NCBI RefSeq assembly: GCF_000382325.1
Contig: NZ_KB908060.1
Location: forward strand, 2,501 to 54,250
DNA from: Woodsholea maritima DSM 17123
GTDB lineage: Bacteria > Pseudomonadota > Alphaproteobacteria > Caulobacterales > Maricaulaceae
Length of the DNA: 51,750 nt
Direction of reading: 5' to 3'
The notes below the pieces were generated by a model that searched no databases, had not been told where the DNA came from, and saw only the letters and a list, made by a program, of their open reading frames with translations. Of the stretch, positions 37,824 to 47,880 are shown piece after piece; position 1 is the stretch's first letter; each line of letters starts with the position of its first letter. Made by a program: the position numbers and the translations under genes.

Positions 37824-38297
37824 ATGGCCCAGCTTATCAGTGCGTGTGTTTTGATGCTGTCTGTAGTGTCGAGTAGTTTTGCGCAAAATCAAGATGATAA
37901 CGCTATGCAATCGGCGCTCGAGTATGTACGGGCCACGAATATGTTTGAGCGGACTTGGGGTAATGCCAATGAGGAAGCTCAGATGTTTGCTGATTGGGCA
38001 CGCAATGAGTATCCAAATTTGACCGATGAGCAAGGCGAACGCATAAAAAGTCTTTTTATTCGACACCACGAAGAATCTAAAGACGATTTAGAACGTGCCC
38101 TCGCTGTGGTCATGGTGAATAATTACACCCCTGAGCAGCTGGCGAGTATAGCCGCTTTTTTTAGTTCAGACGCTGGCTTAGCTTTTACGGCTAAGAGATA
38201 TGTCATGCATGAAGAAATAACTGATGTGGGTGGGCGACTGAACAGTGAATTTTTTGCTCGTATGACCCCTGAACTTTTTGAAATCATAAGCGAATAG
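37824..38297 (+). CDS. secreted DUF2059 protein (copy 1)
   Basis: A 157-residue protein with a signal peptide (about 1-20, cut near FAQ). The C-terminal half has the DUF2059 pattern YTPEQLASIAAFFSSDAGLAF. The family is helical, periplasmic and of unknown function. Base composition is more AT-rich than the neighbours. GGGGAGGGGG precedes the ATG, 25 bases after rpiA. A second, diverged copy lies 157 bases downstream. Confidence 0.82.
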   Translation: MAQLISACVLMLSVVSSSFAQNQDDNAMQSALEYVRATNMFERTWGNANEEAQMFADWARNEYPNLTDEQGERIKSLFIRHHEESKDDLERALAVVMVNNYTPEQLASIAAFFSSDAGLAFTAKRYVMHEEITDVGGRLNSEFFARMTPELFEIISE

Positions 38298-38454
38298 TTT
38301 TCAGGAAGAAGGCTGCGCTCAAGGCGCGATGGAATAAAATTTCATCTGGATTATCTATCCTTGATGAGAAGCAGATTTTCACTTAACTCAAATGGCGTAT
38401 TTATAGCGTTAAGCTCTCTTTTCATGAGGGCTTTTGATTTACCTAGGGGATGAC

Positions 38455-38931
38455 ATGTTTATTCGGAAAATTTTGGCACTTATTTTGATTTTAGGCATCA
38501 CGCCTCAAGTTTTTGCGCAATCAGATGAAGAACAAAGATATATTATAGCGCGTGAAGTTGTGACTTTGGCGAAAATGAATGAGATGGCAGCCGAAGCTGC
38601 AGCCCTCATCGTTCCACGGATCATGCCCGGTATTCGGGCGGAGATTCCAAATGCAACAGATGCCCAAATGGAGCAGGTAGAGGCGATTTTTCTCGAGGCT
38701 TTTCAAAACGCAGGTCCTCTTTATGCGGATTTGTATGCAGAGATTTATGCCGACCATTTCTCTCTTGAGGAATTGCTGGGCTTGGAAGTGTTTTTTTCCA
38801 GTGAGGTCGGTCGGGCTTATATTGAAAAACAGCCCCTTCTCTTAAGGGAAGCAGAAGCACGCAGCGCTAGAATTGGGCAAGAAATTATTCAAGACAAACT
38901 TGCCGATCTTCATGCCATCTTCGAAAACTAG
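38455..38931 (+). CDS. secreted DUF2059 protein (copy 2)
   Basis: A 158-residue protein with a signal peptide (about 1-21, cut near VFAQ) and the DUF2059 block FSLEELLGLEVFFSSEVGRAYIEK. It shares layout with copy 1 but little identity outside this block, so the duplication is old or the genes arrived separately. AT-rich like copy 1. GGGG precedes the ATG at 38455. Seven bases separate it from gor, so it is probably co-transcribed with it. Confidence 0.82.
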   Translation: MFIRKILALILILGITPQVFAQSDEEQRYIIAREVVTLAKMNEMAAEAAALIVPRIMPGIRAEIPNATDAQMEQVEAIFLEAFQNAGPLYADLYAEIYADHFSLEELLGLEVFFSSEVGRAYIEKQPLLLREAEARSARIGQEIIQDKLADLHAIFEN

Positions 38932-38938
38932 GTAATAC

Positions 38939-40315
38939 ATGACCCATTTTGACTACGACCTCTTCGTGATTGGTGCCGGCTCTGGCGGGGTGCGTTCAGC
39001 GCGCCTGGCCGCGCAGGCGGGCTGGAAAGTCGCTGTGGCTGAAGAGCATAAGCCGGGCGGTACCTGTGTGATCCGCGGCTGCGTGCCCAAGAAATATATG
39101 GTCTATGCCAGCCAATTTGGCAAAGCCTTCAAAGGGGCCAAGGGCTATGGCTGGTCGGCGGACAATGTGCGCTTCGACTGGGCCACTTTCCGCGATGCCA
39201 TGCTGAATGAAGTAGAGCGTTTGTCGGGCATTTATACCCGCAATCTGGGCGGGGCGGGCGTTGAGTTGATCAATGCGCGCGCGACGATGAAAGATGCCCA
39301 TACCCTGATCTTGCACCCTGAAGGGCGCGAGGTCACAGCCAAGCATATCTTGATCGCTGTGGGCGGCTATCCGTTCAAACCTGAAGATTTAGAGGGCGTC
39401 GAGCACGCCATCACCTCGAATGAGGTATTCCATCTTGAAACCTTGCCTAAAAGCCTGGTGATCGCGGGCGGAGGCTATATCGCGTGTGAGTTTGCCCATG
39501 TCTTTGCGGGACTGGGCGTCGATGTCAGCCTGGTGTATCGCGGCGATAAAGTCCTACGTGGGTTTGATGAGGATGTGCGCGATCACATCCATGCCGCGCT
39601 GGAGCGTTCAGGCGTCAAACTCATCACCAACACCGTCTTTGCCAAGCTGGAAAAAGACAGCGATAGCGTGATCAACGCCCACCTCACCAATGGGGATGTG
39701 CTACGCGCCGATCAGGTCGTATTGGCGATTGGCCGTGTGCCCTATACCGCCGGGCTGGGCCTGGAGGCGGCGGGCGTGGCGCTCGATGGTGCGGGCGCAG
39801 TTAAAGTCGATGCCTATTCCAAAACCAATATTGATAATATCTATGCTGTGGGTGATGTCACCAATCGGGTCAATCTGACCCCGGTGGCGATCCGCGAAGG
39901 CGTGTGCTTTGTTGAAACCTTGGTCCATGGCCGCCCAACGGCCTATGATCATAGCGATATTGCCAGTGCCGTCTTTACTCAGCCGCCGGTGGGCAGTGTC
40001 GGGCTCAGCGAAAGTGATGCTGTGGCGCAACATGGCGAAGTCGAAGTTTATAAAACCGATTTCCGTCCGATGAAGAATGTCTTGTCGGGTGAGCAAAGCC
40101 GTATGATGATGAAGCTGGTGGTCAAAGCCGATGACCAGCGCGTGATTGGCGTGCATATTGTTGGCGATGATGCCCCAGAAATCATCCAGGCGGTGGGGAT
40201 TGCGGTGAAGGCCGGATTGACGAAGGCTCAATTCGACGCCACATGCGCCGTTCACCCCACGGTGGCTGAAGAGTTAGTGACGCTAAAGGACAAATACGTC
40301 CCGAACAAAGGATAG
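38939..40315 (+). CDS. gor: glutathione-disulfide reductase
   Basis: A 458-residue flavoprotein reducing GSSG with NADPH. FAD loop [11 protein letters not shown] (12-22), redox disulfide Cys43/Cys48 in [17 protein letters not shown]-binding [17 protein letters not shown] (about 177-193), the second FAD motif YAVGDVTNR and the C-terminal HPTVAEE with the active-site His are all present. Lies one base before the class II DAHP synthase gene. Confidence 0.95.
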   Translation: MTHFDYDLFVIGAGSGGVRSARLAAQAGWKVAVAEEHKPGGTCVIRGCVPKKYMVYASQFGKAFKGAKGYGWSADNVRFDWATFRDAMLNEVERLSGIYTRNLGGAGVELINARATMKDAHTLILHPEGREVTAKHILIAVGGYPFKPEDLEGVEHAITSNEVFHLETLPKSLVIAGGGYIACEFAHVFAGLGVDVSLVYRGDKVLRGFDEDVRDHIHAALERSGVKLITNTVFAKLEKDSDSVINAHLTNGDVLRADQVVLAIGRVPYTAGLGLEAAGVALDGAGAVKVDAYSKTNIDNIYAVGDVTNRVNLTPVAIREGVCFVETLVHGRPTAYDHSDIASAVFTQPPVGSVGLSESDAVAQHGEVEVYKTDFRPMKNVLSGEQSRMMMKLVVKADDQRVIGVHIVGDDAPEIIQAVGIAVKAGLTKAQFDATCAVHPTVAEELVTLKDKYVPNKG

Positions 40316-40316
40316 G

Positions 40317-41729
40317 ATGAGGACAATGACGACGCGCGAAGGATTGACTGAAAAGACCCTCAAGGCCTGGAGCCCTGAGAGTTGGCGTCAATATGAAGCG
40401 CGCCAGATGCCAAACTATCCAGATTTGAATATCTTGAAAGAGGTGGAGGCCGATCTATCGGGCCGTCCGCCGCTGGTGTCCGCGGGTGAAGCGCGTCGTT
40501 TGAAGCGCGGCCTTGCCAAAGTCGCCGCTGGTGAAGCCTTCTTGCTCCAAGGCGGGGATTGTGCGGAAAGCTTCCGCGAATTCTCCGCGGAGGGCGTGCG
40601 CGATACTTTCCGCGTTCTCTTGCAGATGGCCGTGGTTTTGACCTTTGCCGCCTCTAAGCCGGTGGTCAAAGTGGGCCGGATTGCGGGCCAATTTGCCAAG
40701 CCGCGCTCTTCTGATACTGAGATTATTGATGGGGTGGAGCTGCCCAGCTATCGCGGTGATAGCGTCAATGATGCGGCCTTTACCTTGGAAAGCCGCACAC
40801 CCGATCCAAAACGCCTGATCCGGGCCTATGATCAATCGGCCTCGACTTTGAACCTGCTGCGCGCCTTGGCCTCGGGCGGGTATGCCGACCTTGATAATGT
40901 GCATCAATGGACGTTGGACTTCCTGGCCAACAGCCCGGCGGGTAAGACCTATCAGTCTTATGCGGACCGGATCAGTGAGGCCTTGGCCTTCATGCGGGCA
41001 TGCGGTGTGACCGGGGATGCGGCGCCATCCCTGCAATCGGTGGATTTCTTCACCAGTCACGAGGCGCTGCACCTGCCGTTTGAAGAGGCGTTGACCCGGC
41101 GCGATGAGAATGGGCGCTGGTATGCCACCTCGGCCCATATGATCTGGATCGGGGATCGTACGCGCCAGCCCGATGGTGCGCATGTTGAATATTGCCGCGG
41201 TGTGGATAACCCCATCGGGATCAAATGTGGCCCAACTTTGGATCCCGATGATCTGATCCGCTTGATTGATGCGATCAACCCCCATGATGAAGCGGGGCGC
41301 ATTGTCTTGATCGCGCGTATGGGCGCGGACAATGTTGAAAAGCATTTGCCGAATTTGGCGCGCAAGGTGAAAGCCTCTGGGCGCTCGGTGGTCTGGTCGT
41401 CCGATCCGATGCACGGCAATACGCATAAGGCCAGCAATGGCTATAAAACCCGCGATTTTGATCGGGTCTTGCGTGAACTGACCGGCTTTATTGATGTTTT
41501 GCGCGCTGAGGGCGTTGAGCCAGGCGGGGTGCATTTTGAAATGACGGGCCGCGATGTCACCGAATGTGTCGGTGGGGCCGGGCATTTATCAGAAGCGGAT
41601 TTGGGCTCGCGCTATCATACCCATTGTGATCCGCGCCTTAATGCCGATCAGGCACTGGAAATGGCCTTCCAGATCGCAGAAGCCTTAAAGCCCCATGCGC
41701 GTAAGAAAGCGGTTGCGGCGGCGGAATAA
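40317..41729 (+). CDS. aroF: class II (plant-type) DAHP synthase
   Basis: A 470-residue enzyme condensing phosphoenolpyruvate and erythrose-4-phosphate, the first step of aromatic amino-acid synthesis. The class II signatures are plain: [31 protein letters not shown]-type block, [15 protein letters not shown], and [11 protein letters not shown] near the C-terminal metal site. Two ATGs are possible (40317 and 40326); both have GGA-rich leads. Begins one base after the gor stop, and a terminator follows. Confidence 0.95.
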   Translation: MRTMTTREGLTEKTLKAWSPESWRQYEARQMPNYPDLNILKEVEADLSGRPPLVSAGEARRLKRGLAKVAAGEAFLLQGGDCAESFREFSAEGVRDTFRVLLQMAVVLTFAASKPVVKVGRIAGQFAKPRSSDTEIIDGVELPSYRGDSVNDAAFTLESRTPDPKRLIRAYDQSASTLNLLRALASGGYADLDNVHQWTLDFLANSPAGKTYQSYADRISEALAFMRACGVTGDAAPSLQSVDFFTSHEALHLPFEEALTRRDENGRWYATSAHMIWIGDRTRQPDGAHVEYCRGVDNPIGIKCGPTLDPDDLIRLIDAINPHDEAGRIVLIARMGADNVEKHLPNLARKVKASGRSVVWSSDPMHGNTHKASNGYKTRDFDRVLRELTGFIDVLRAEGVEPGGVHFEMTGRDVTECVGGAGHLSEADLGSRYHTHCDPRLNADQALEMAFQIAEALKPHARKKAVAAAE

Positions 41730-41752
41730 GTGCAAGCGTCAATCTGAGCATT

Positions 41753-41787
41753 AAAAAAGGCCGCTGAATTCTCAGCGGCCTTTTTAA
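41753..41787. terminator. bidirectional terminator between aroF and hup
   Basis: AAAAAAGGCCGCTGA-attc-TCAGCGGCCTTTTT, a perfect hairpin with A- and T-runs, serving both convergent genes. Confidence 0.92.
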
Positions 41788-41807
41788 TGAAAGTCGAAAT
41801 GCAGGCC

Positions 41808-42083
41808 TTAGAGGCTTGCGAGATCTTTCAAAGCTGATGCAGGGCGGAAAGCCAGAGCGGTTTTCGCAGCAGACATCATTTTTTCGCCGGTGCGAGGATT
41901 GCGCACTTCGCGCGCTTCACGATGTTTGGCGTGGAAGGTGCCAAAGCCAGCCAGTTGAACGGTGTCGTCCGCTTTTGCAGAGGCGATGATCGCTTCGATG
42001 ATCGCGTCAACAGCGTCGCCAGCCTGGGCGCGGGTGATGCCAGCTTTGTCAGATACAGCTTTGGCGAGTTCTGATTTGTTCAT
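41808..42083 (-). CDS. hup: HU-family histone-like DNA-binding protein
   Basis: A 91-residue nucleoid protein, the usual length. MNKSELAKAVSDKAGITRAQAG (1-22) forms the helical body, and GFGTFHAKHREAREVRNPRTGE (47-68) carries the DNA-bending arm. The C-terminal FRPASALKDL replaces the commoner FKAGKALKD. It likely acts as a dimer, bending and compacting DNA. The frame runs up to 42311, but the family start is at 42083, with a G-run before it. Confidence 0.95.
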   Translation of the reverse strand: MNKSELAKAVSDKAGITRAQAGDAVDAIIEAIIASAKADDTVQLAGFGTFHAKHREAREVRNPRTGEKMMSAAKTALAFRPASALKDLASL

Positions 42084-42309
42084 GAGGGTTCCCCCCTGGT
42101 TTTGAGTTTTTGGTTCAGCACGCGAATGCTCCGCACACTGTCCCTTGCAGATAGACCTAATCAGGCCCGATTCTGAAGCCCTTTGGCAAGCTATTACAGG
42201 CAAATTGACTGTTTTTGCGCAGTTGAACGGGCTAAGAGGTGTCATTTGGTTAATAATCTGGTTAATATCTGGCTCGCTGTTTGCATTTTGGAAACCATGG
42301 GAGGGAGCC

Positions 42310-42507
42310 ATGGCCGAAATTGGAACGCTCTTATGGGTGCGAATCGTTCAGGTGGCATTAGGTCTTATCGCCGCCCTGGGCAGTTATTATCTGTGCCGTA
42401 TGGCCGCGATGAGCCCGGATTGGGCCGTCATCGTCGGCGCGATCGCAGGCGGCTTTGTGCTGGGACGCATCATGGGCCGACCCTATCCGCCCTATAAAAA
42501 GCGCTAA
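42310..42507 (+). CDS. small two-helix membrane protein, unrecognised
   Basis: A 65-residue protein with two hydrophobic segments (about 6-27 and 35-53) and a basic end (GRPYPPYKKR). The ATG at 42310 follows GGGAG closely. The frame extends back to 42145 and would add a third hydrophobic segment, but that part is AT-rich and has no ribosome site. Function unknown. Confidence 0.55.
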   Translation: MAEIGTLLWVRIVQVALGLIAALGSYYLCRMAAMSPDWAVIVGAIAGGFVLGRIMGRPYPPYKKR

Positions 42508-42610
42508 GGGCACCTAAATACGTTGCTATCTTGCCACCGTCTCAGGCCGTATCCTATGAAGTGCGCAACATGAGGGGCGAGGAGGTGGGCTTTGCGCGCC
42601 CACCTCATGT

Positions 42611-44224
42611 TTAACCTATGGTTTTCACACTCTCATACGCCGGTAGGGTCAGGAATTCGGCGAAGTCCTTACTCAGTACGAGGGACATCAGCAAGGCCTC
42701 GGCCTTGTCGAAATGATGTTCGCTCCAGGCAAAGGCCCCCAGCTCTGCGCGGATGGCCTGGCCCACACTTTCCAGACAAGCGCGAAGATAGCCTTCGGTA
42801 ATGGCTTTACCGTCTTGGGTTTTGGCCCCGTGATGGCGCCATTGCCACAATTGGGCGCGGGCAATCTCGGCGGTGGCGGCATCCTCCATCAGATTATGGA
42901 TCGGCACGGCACCGCGCCCGCTCATCCAGGCGGCGATATAGCGTAGACCCACATCCATATTATTCTTGATGCCCGCTTCGGTGATTTGACCGGCGCATGG
43001 GGTGAGGAGTTCGTCCACGCTGGCAAGGCCTTGGCCGGGGGTGTCCAGCTGATTAGGCCCGCTCATGCTCGCATCAAATGCCTCCAGCGCGACCGGCACC
43101 AGGGCTGGGTGTGCCACCCACCCGCCATCATGGCCCAGCTGGGCTTCGCGGGTTTTGTCGCTGCGCACTTTATCCAGAGCCGCTTCATTGGCCGCGTCAT
43201 CATTTTTGACCGGGATGAAGGCGGACATGCCGCCCATGGCGTGGGCCCCGCGCCGGTGACAGGTGGTCACCAAATGACGCGCATAGGCGGCCATAAAGGG
43301 CACGGCCATGGTGACTTGGGCGCGATCGGGCAGGATGGCATCGGGGCTGGCTTTGAGCCGCTTGATATAGCTGAAGATATAATCCCAACGCCCGGCATTG
43401 AGCGCGCAAATGCTGTCGCGCAGCTCATAAAGGATTTCATCCATTTCAAAGGCCGCGGGTAGGGTCTCGATCAGCACCGTCGTGCGCACGGTTCCAGCCT
43501 CTAGACCCAGCGCGATTTCGCACTGGCGAATGACCAGCGCCCACAGACGGGCCTCCAAATGGTTTTCCAGCTTGGGCAGGTACATATAAGGCCCGCTGCC
43601 TTTGGCTTTGAGGGCCGCATGATTGTGGAGGAGATAGAGCGCCAGATCGAACATCCCGCCCGACACCGCTTGGCCATCGACCTGGATATGGGCTTCATCA
43701 AGATGCCAGCCGCGCACGCGTACCAACAGAACGGCGGTTTGCGCATTCAGGGCATAGGCCTTGGCGCTGGCTTCATCGGTAAAGTCAATCGTGCGCGCAT
43801 TGGCATCGCGCAGATTGATCTGGCCTTCAATCATCGTTGACCAGGCCGGACAGGAGGCATCTTCAAAATCGGCCATGAAGCATTTTGCGCCACTATTAAG
43901 CGCATTGATGATCATTTTACGATCGACGGGGCCGGTGATTTCTACGCGGCGGTCGATGAGGTCGGCCGGTGCCGGGCGCACACGCCATTCGGCGGCGCGA
44001 ATATCGGCGGTATCGGCGCGAAAGCCCAAGCGCTCTTCGCCTTGATCCAGGCGGTATTGGCGTGCGGTACGCGCACTGAGCAGGCGCTGGCGCTCGGCCT
44101 CAAACCGGCGGTGGAGATCGGCAATCAGGCGCAAGGCCTCTGGCGTCAAAATACTCTCATAGCCCGACTTCATCGGGCCTTTAATCTCTACGCCTTGGGG
44201 CAGGGTTATATCATCGCCGCGCAT
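42611..44224 (-). CDS. aceB: malate synthase A
   Basis: A 537-residue enzyme of the glyoxylate shunt joining glyoxylate and acetyl-CoA to malate; the length is that of the A form. The blocks RTVLIETLPAAFEMDEILYELRD (about 235-260), WDYIFSYIK, and the C-terminal catalytic GRGAVPIHNLMEDAATAEIARAQLWQW (about 440-465) are characteristic. GGAGA lies seven bases before the ATG. Fifteen bases after the rraA-like gene, so probably in one transcript with it. Confidence 0.95.
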   Translation of the reverse strand: MRGDDITLPQGVEIKGPMKSGYESILTPEALRLIADLHRRFEAERQRLLSARTARQYRLDQGEERLGFRADTADIRAAEWRVRPAPADLIDRRVEITGPVDRKMIINALNSGAKCFMADFEDASCPAWSTMIEGQINLRDANARTIDFTDEASAKAYALNAQTAVLLVRVRGWHLDEAHIQVDGQAVSGGMFDLALYLLHNHAALKAKGSGPYMYLPKLENHLEARLWALVIRQCEIALGLEAGTVRTTVLIETLPAAFEMDEILYELRDSICALNAGRWDYIFSYIKRLKASPDAILPDRAQVTMAVPFMAAYARHLVTTCHRRGAHAMGGMSAFIPVKNDDAANEAALDKVRSDKTREAQLGHDGGWVAHPALVPVALEAFDASMSGPNQLDTPGQGLASVDELLTPCAGQITEAGIKNNMDVGLRYIAAWMSGRGAVPIHNLMEDAATAEIARAQLWQWRHHGAKTQDGKAITEGYLRACLESVGQAIRAELGAFAWSEHHFDKAEALLMSLVLSKDFAEFLTLPAYESVKTIG

Positions 44225-44239
44225 GGGGCGTCTCCTTTT

Positions 44240-44740
44240 TCAGGCTGATCCGGTGTGGAGGGGCTGGGCACTGATCACGAGGCCATCCTGATCGCTGTAG
44301 AGCCACATCCCTCGCCGGATTACGGTGTTACGAATGCTGATCGGCTGGCCGCGCTCACCCGCACCGCTTTGGGCGGATTTTAAGGGCGATGAGCCCAAGG
44401 CCAAAATCGCAATGCTGAGGGTGGCCAGTTCATGACGGTCGCGCACCGCGCCATCAATGACCAGACCGGCCCAGCCGCGCTCTTGCGCTTTCAGGCCCAG
44501 ATTGCCCCCGATCAAAGCGTGATTGAGGCTGGCTTGGCCATCAATGACCAGAATGCGCCCCTGACCGGGCTCGTCCAGCACCTGTTTGATCAGGCCATTG
44601 TCATTATGACAGCTGAGCGTTTCGACCGGGCCCATCATATGGCTTTGGCCTGTAAAGGCCGTGAAACCGGGCGCGAGGACATGCAGGCGGGCCGCATGGG
44701 CGTCGCATAAATCAGCGGTGTAAAAATATGGCGTGCTCAC
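44240..44740 (-). CDS. RraA-family protein
   Basis: A 166-residue protein of the RraA / HMG-aldolase family. The family core GGNLGLKAQERGWAGLVIDGAVRDRHEL (about 79-106) includes the Arg-Asp pair seen in aldolase members (GAVRD). It may inhibit RNase E or act as a 4-hydroxy-4-methyl-2-oxoglutarate/oxaloacetate aldolase-decarboxylase. The second fits its place between aceA and aceB better, but that is inference. The start is GTG at 44740 with AAGGA seven bases upstream. Confidence 0.88.
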   Translation of the reverse strand: MSTPYFYTADLCDAHAARLHVLAPGFTAFTGQSHMMGPVETLSCHNDNGLIKQVLDEPGQGRILVIDGQASLNHALIGGNLGLKAQERGWAGLVIDGAVRDRHELATLSIAILALGSSPLKSAQSGAGERGQPISIRNTVIRRGMWLYSDQDGLVISAQPLHTGSA

Positions 44741-44763
44741 ATCTTATCCTTGGATGAAAGAAA

Positions 44764-44799
44764 AAGGTGCCTGCTTGAGGGGGGAGCCCTCAAGCAGGC
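44764..44799 (-). terminator. terminator after aceA
   Basis: GCCTGCTTGAGGG (44769-44781) pairs with CCCTCAAGCAGGC (44787-44799). Read on the minus strand the stem is followed by ACCTTTTTC, 34 bases after the aceA stop. It separates aceA from the rraA-like/aceB unit. Confidence 0.85.
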
Positions 44800-44832
44800 C
44801 AGTGCAGCCAGAAGGGTGCTCAACGGCTCGCG

Positions 44833-46125
44833 TTATTCCGCAGCCGGTTGAAACTGTGCTGTCTCGGTGGATTGCCCCATCGCTGTGGTTGAGGCGAGGC
44901 CACCAGAAAGGGTGGTATTGACCTTGTCGAAATAGCCCGTACCCACTTCGCGCTGGTGACGCGTTGCGGTGTAGCCATCTTTTTCGGCCGCAAATTCAGC
45001 CTGTTGCAGTTCTGAATAGGCGCCCATACCGCGATCGCGATAGCCAGAGGCCAATTGGAACATGCCGTGATTAAGCTGGTGGAAGCCCGCCAGGGTCACG
45101 AATTGGAATTTATAGCCCATCGCGCCCAGCTCACGCTGATAGGTTTCGATGGTGGCTTTATCCAGATTGGCTTCCCAGTTGAAGGAGGGCGAGCAATTAT
45201 ACGCGAGCAGCTTGCCGGGGAAGTGCTTGTGAACCGCTTCGGCAAAGCGCTTGGCCTCTTCCAGATTGGGTTTGGAGGTTTCCCACCACAAAAGGTCTGC
45301 AACCTTGGCATAGGCGAGGCCGCGCTTGATGCAGTGATCCACACCGACGCCGGATTTCAGACGGAAGAAGCCTTCTGGGGTGCGCCCGGCATCAAAGTCG
45401 ATAAACTCATGATCGCGTTCATCAATATCTGAATTGATCAAGGTTGCGCTTTCCGCATCGGTACGCGCCACGATCAAGGTCGGCACACCCATCACATCGG
45501 CGGCCAAGCGTGCCGCATTGAGATTACGCTCATGCTGGGCGGTGGGGATCAGAACCTTGCCGCCCAAATGGCCGCATTTCTTTTCCGCCGCGACCTGGTC
45601 TTCGAAATGGACGCCCGATACGCCGGCTTCGATGAAGGCCTTCATGATTTCAAAGCAGTTGAGGGAACCGCCAAAGCCGGCTTCGGCATCGGCCACGATG
45701 GGCGCGAACCAATCACGGCTGGTTTTACCAGTTTCAGAAACCTCGATCTGATCGGCGCGTTGTAAAGTGCGGTTGATCTTGCGCGCCAATTCAGGGGCGG
45801 AGTTGGCAGGATAGAGGGATTGATCCGGATACATCGCCCCGGCGGTGTTGGCATCTGCGGCCACCTGCCAGCCCGAGAGATAGATCGCTTTTAGGCCCGC
45901 GCGCACCATTTGCATGGCTTGATTGCCAGATAGGGCGCCCAGGGCATTGATGAAGGGCTCGCTATTTAAGAGTTCCCACAGTTTGACGGCACCGCGCTCG
46001 GCCAGGGTGTGGCTGATTTGAACAGAGCCCCGCAGCGCCAGAACATCTTCTGGTGTATAATTGCGTTGAAGGTTGTCAAAGCGGCCTTTCGCTGCGCCCG
46101 GTACAATATCGTAAAAGCTGGTCAT
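44833..46125 (-). CDS. aceA: isocitrate lyase
   Basis: A 430-residue enzyme splitting isocitrate to glyoxylate and succinate. The active-site KKCGH (182-186) is present, with [20 protein letters not shown] around it, SGWQVAAD (84-91), and [12 protein letters not shown] (about 312-323). GGGAAG precedes the ATG at 46125. Divergent from the ScfR-like regulator, with 139 bases between, and ended by its own terminator. Confidence 0.96.
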   Translation of the reverse strand: MTSFYDIVPGAAKGRFDNLQRNYTPEDVLALRGSVQISHTLAERGAVKLWELLNSEPFINALGALSGNQAMQMVRAGLKAIYLSGWQVAADANTAGAMYPDQSLYPANSAPELARKINRTLQRADQIEVSETGKTSRDWFAPIVADAEAGFGGSLNCFEIMKAFIEAGVSGVHFEDQVAAEKKCGHLGGKVLIPTAQHERNLNAARLAADVMGVPTLIVARTDAESATLINSDIDERDHEFIDFDAGRTPEGFFRLKSGVGVDHCIKRGLAYAKVADLLWWETSKPNLEEAKRFAEAVHKHFPGKLLAYNCSPSFNWEANLDKATIETYQRELGAMGYKFQFVTLAGFHQLNHGMFQLASGYRDRGMGAYSELQQAEFAAEKDGYTATRHQREVGTGYFDKVNTTLSGGLASTTAMGQSTETAQFQPAAE

Positions 46126-46264
46126 GATTGTCTTCCCGTTTTGTATTTATTGTGGGTTAAGCGTGTACGCTGCAATTGCGAACGTCTAGATGCCTTGTCA
46201 GATAAAGAAGATAGGGCGTATACTCTTGTTACTTGTGTTGTTGTGAGTTTGTAAATTTATTGAC
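46126..46264. promoter_or_regulatory. aceA / regulator divergent control region
   Basis: This 139-base gap likely holds the promoter of aceA and the site of the adjacent regulator. A GCAATTGC palindrome (about 46170) and a GTTTGTAAA sequence near the regulator start (close to the TTTGCAAA half-site reported for RamB) are candidates. The match is loose. Confidence 0.4.
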
Positions 46265-47692
46265 ATGGCAGATAGTGGCGTTGGACAGGAAAAATTATTT
46301 GCGGGTGCGCGCCTGCGTCGTCTACGCAAGGATCTTGCGCAGACCCAGGCGCAATTCGCTGAAAGCTTAGGGGTTTCTCCAAGCTATTTGAATTTGCTTG
46401 AACGCAATCAACGCCCCGTCACGGCGCGTGTTTTGTTGGCGCTGGTACAGAATTTCGATGTCGATGTGCGCGCCTTTGGGGCCGAAACCGACCGCCAACT
46501 TTTGACCGATTTGAAGGAAGCGACCGGCGATCCGATCCTGGCGGGCACCGATTTAGATGTGCGCGACCTACAGGATTTGCTCGATTCACACCCGCGCGCG
46601 GCCGATGCGATGGCGAAATTGTATCAGGCCTATCGCGAGAGTAATGCCACGGCGAGTGATCTGGCCGCGCGGGTCGTTGAAGGCGGTGGGGCGATGGGCC
46701 AGGGCCTGTTATCGCCCTTGGAAGAAGTGCGCGATGTACTTGATAAATCGCAGAATTATTTTCCCAGCTTGGAGGAAGAAGCCCAAGGTCTGCGCCGACG
46801 CTGTGGGGAGTTTTCCGGCCCGATCGAAGCTGGGCTGACCGAGCGGCTGCATCGTCGGCACTCGATTCGCGTGCGCATGTATGATGACGCCGTGATGGGC
46901 GGGGCGCTGCGCCGGTTTGATTACCATGCGCGCAAGCTGCTTTTGTCCGATTACCTCACTCAAGAGGGCCGCATTTTCCACATTGCCGCGACCTTGATCC
47001 TGTTAGAATGTGAAAGCGCGATTGATCAGGTCTTGGGCGAGGCCGAACACCTGTCGGATATGGCGCGTGGGCTCTATCGCGCCAGCCTGGTCAGCTATGG
47101 CGCTGCCGCCGTGATGATGCCCTATGATGCCTTCCAACAGGCCGCCGAGGATTTGCATTATAATATCGAGGCGTTATCACGCAAATTTACCGCAAGCTTT
47201 GAACAAGTCTGTCACCGCCTGACGACCCTGAACCGGCCCGGTGCGCGCGGGGTCAGCTTCTTTTTGTTGCGCGTCGATCAGGCGGGCAATGTCTCCAAAC
47301 GCTTCGGCGGCGGGGTCATCCCCTTTGCGCGCTCTGGGGGCAGTTGCGCACGCTGGGGGCTTTATGAAGCCTTCCGCGCGCCTGAACGGGTGATGGCTCA
47401 GGCCATTGAGCTGCCCGATGGGGCGAAATATGTCTCGATTGCCAAGGCGATCAGCCGGGCCAGTCCCGGCGGGGCTTCGCACCTGAATGTCGTGGCCGTG
47501 GGCTGTGATGCCATCCATGCCGAGCGGCTGGCCTATAAGGTCGATCTTGATCAGCCCACGCCCGTGGGCCTGAATTGTCGCTTGTGTGAGCGCACCCATT
47601 GTGCCCAGCGCGCCTTTCCTCCCATGCAGCGAAAAATCCGGTTGGATGACCATGTGCGCGGGGCCTCGCCCTTTGCCTTTGGTGAGGATTAG
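46265..47692 (+). CDS. ScfR/RamB-like short-chain acyl transcription regulator
   Basis: A 475-residue regulator of the XRE-HTH plus IrrE/ImmA-like plus C-terminal cysteine-domain family. The helix-turn-helix spans about 14-66 (RLRRLRKDLAQTQAQFAESLGVSPSYLNLLERN). The peptidase-like region has FHIAATLILLE where active members have HExxH, so it is probably a ligand sensor, not an enzyme. The C-terminal domain has Cys438, Cys441 and Cys446 (CRLCERTHC) and AFPP. Relatives sense acyl-CoA or acetate status and control isocitrate lyase, matching the divergent aceA. No ribosome site is seen before the ATG, so it may be leaderless. Confidence 0.92.
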   Translation: MADSGVGQEKLFAGARLRRLRKDLAQTQAQFAESLGVSPSYLNLLERNQRPVTARVLLALVQNFDVDVRAFGAETDRQLLTDLKEATGDPILAGTDLDVRDLQDLLDSHPRAADAMAKLYQAYRESNATASDLAARVVEGGGAMGQGLLSPLEEVRDVLDKSQNYFPSLEEEAQGLRRRCGEFSGPIEAGLTERLHRRHSIRVRMYDDAVMGGALRRFDYHARKLLLSDYLTQEGRIFHIAATLILLECESAIDQVLGEAEHLSDMARGLYRASLVSYGAAAVMMPYDAFQQAAEDLHYNIEALSRKFTASFEQVCHRLTTLNRPGARGVSFFLLRVDQAGNVSKRFGGGVIPFARSGGSCARWGLYEAFRAPERVMAQAIELPDGAKYVSIAKAISRASPGGASHLNVVAVGCDAIHAERLAYKVDLDQPTPVGLNCRLCERTHCAQRAFPPMQRKIRLDDHVRGASPFAFGED

Positions 47693-47880
47693 GCGCTTTT
47701 CATCGAATGTGGGGATAATGCCCCCTGGAAGCGGTGTTTTTACGGGCTTTTCACGCTTAAAGTCTTTTCAACACCGGGGGGTATCAGGTTATGTTAGTGG
47801 CCAATCGGGCGTTGACTCGCCTGATCCGTTCTGCCGCCTTTGGTCTTTAAGGTGGTCACCCTTGTATGAGAGGCTCGTCC

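Noticed and set aside
40455-41585. 376-residue minus-strand frame opposite the DAHP synthase
   Set aside because: Shadow frame; the plus-strand gene is an unmistakable class II DAHP synthase.
42145-42309. N-terminal extension of the small membrane protein
   Set aside because: AT-rich, no ribosome site, and overlaps the likely hup promoter; kept only as a possibility.
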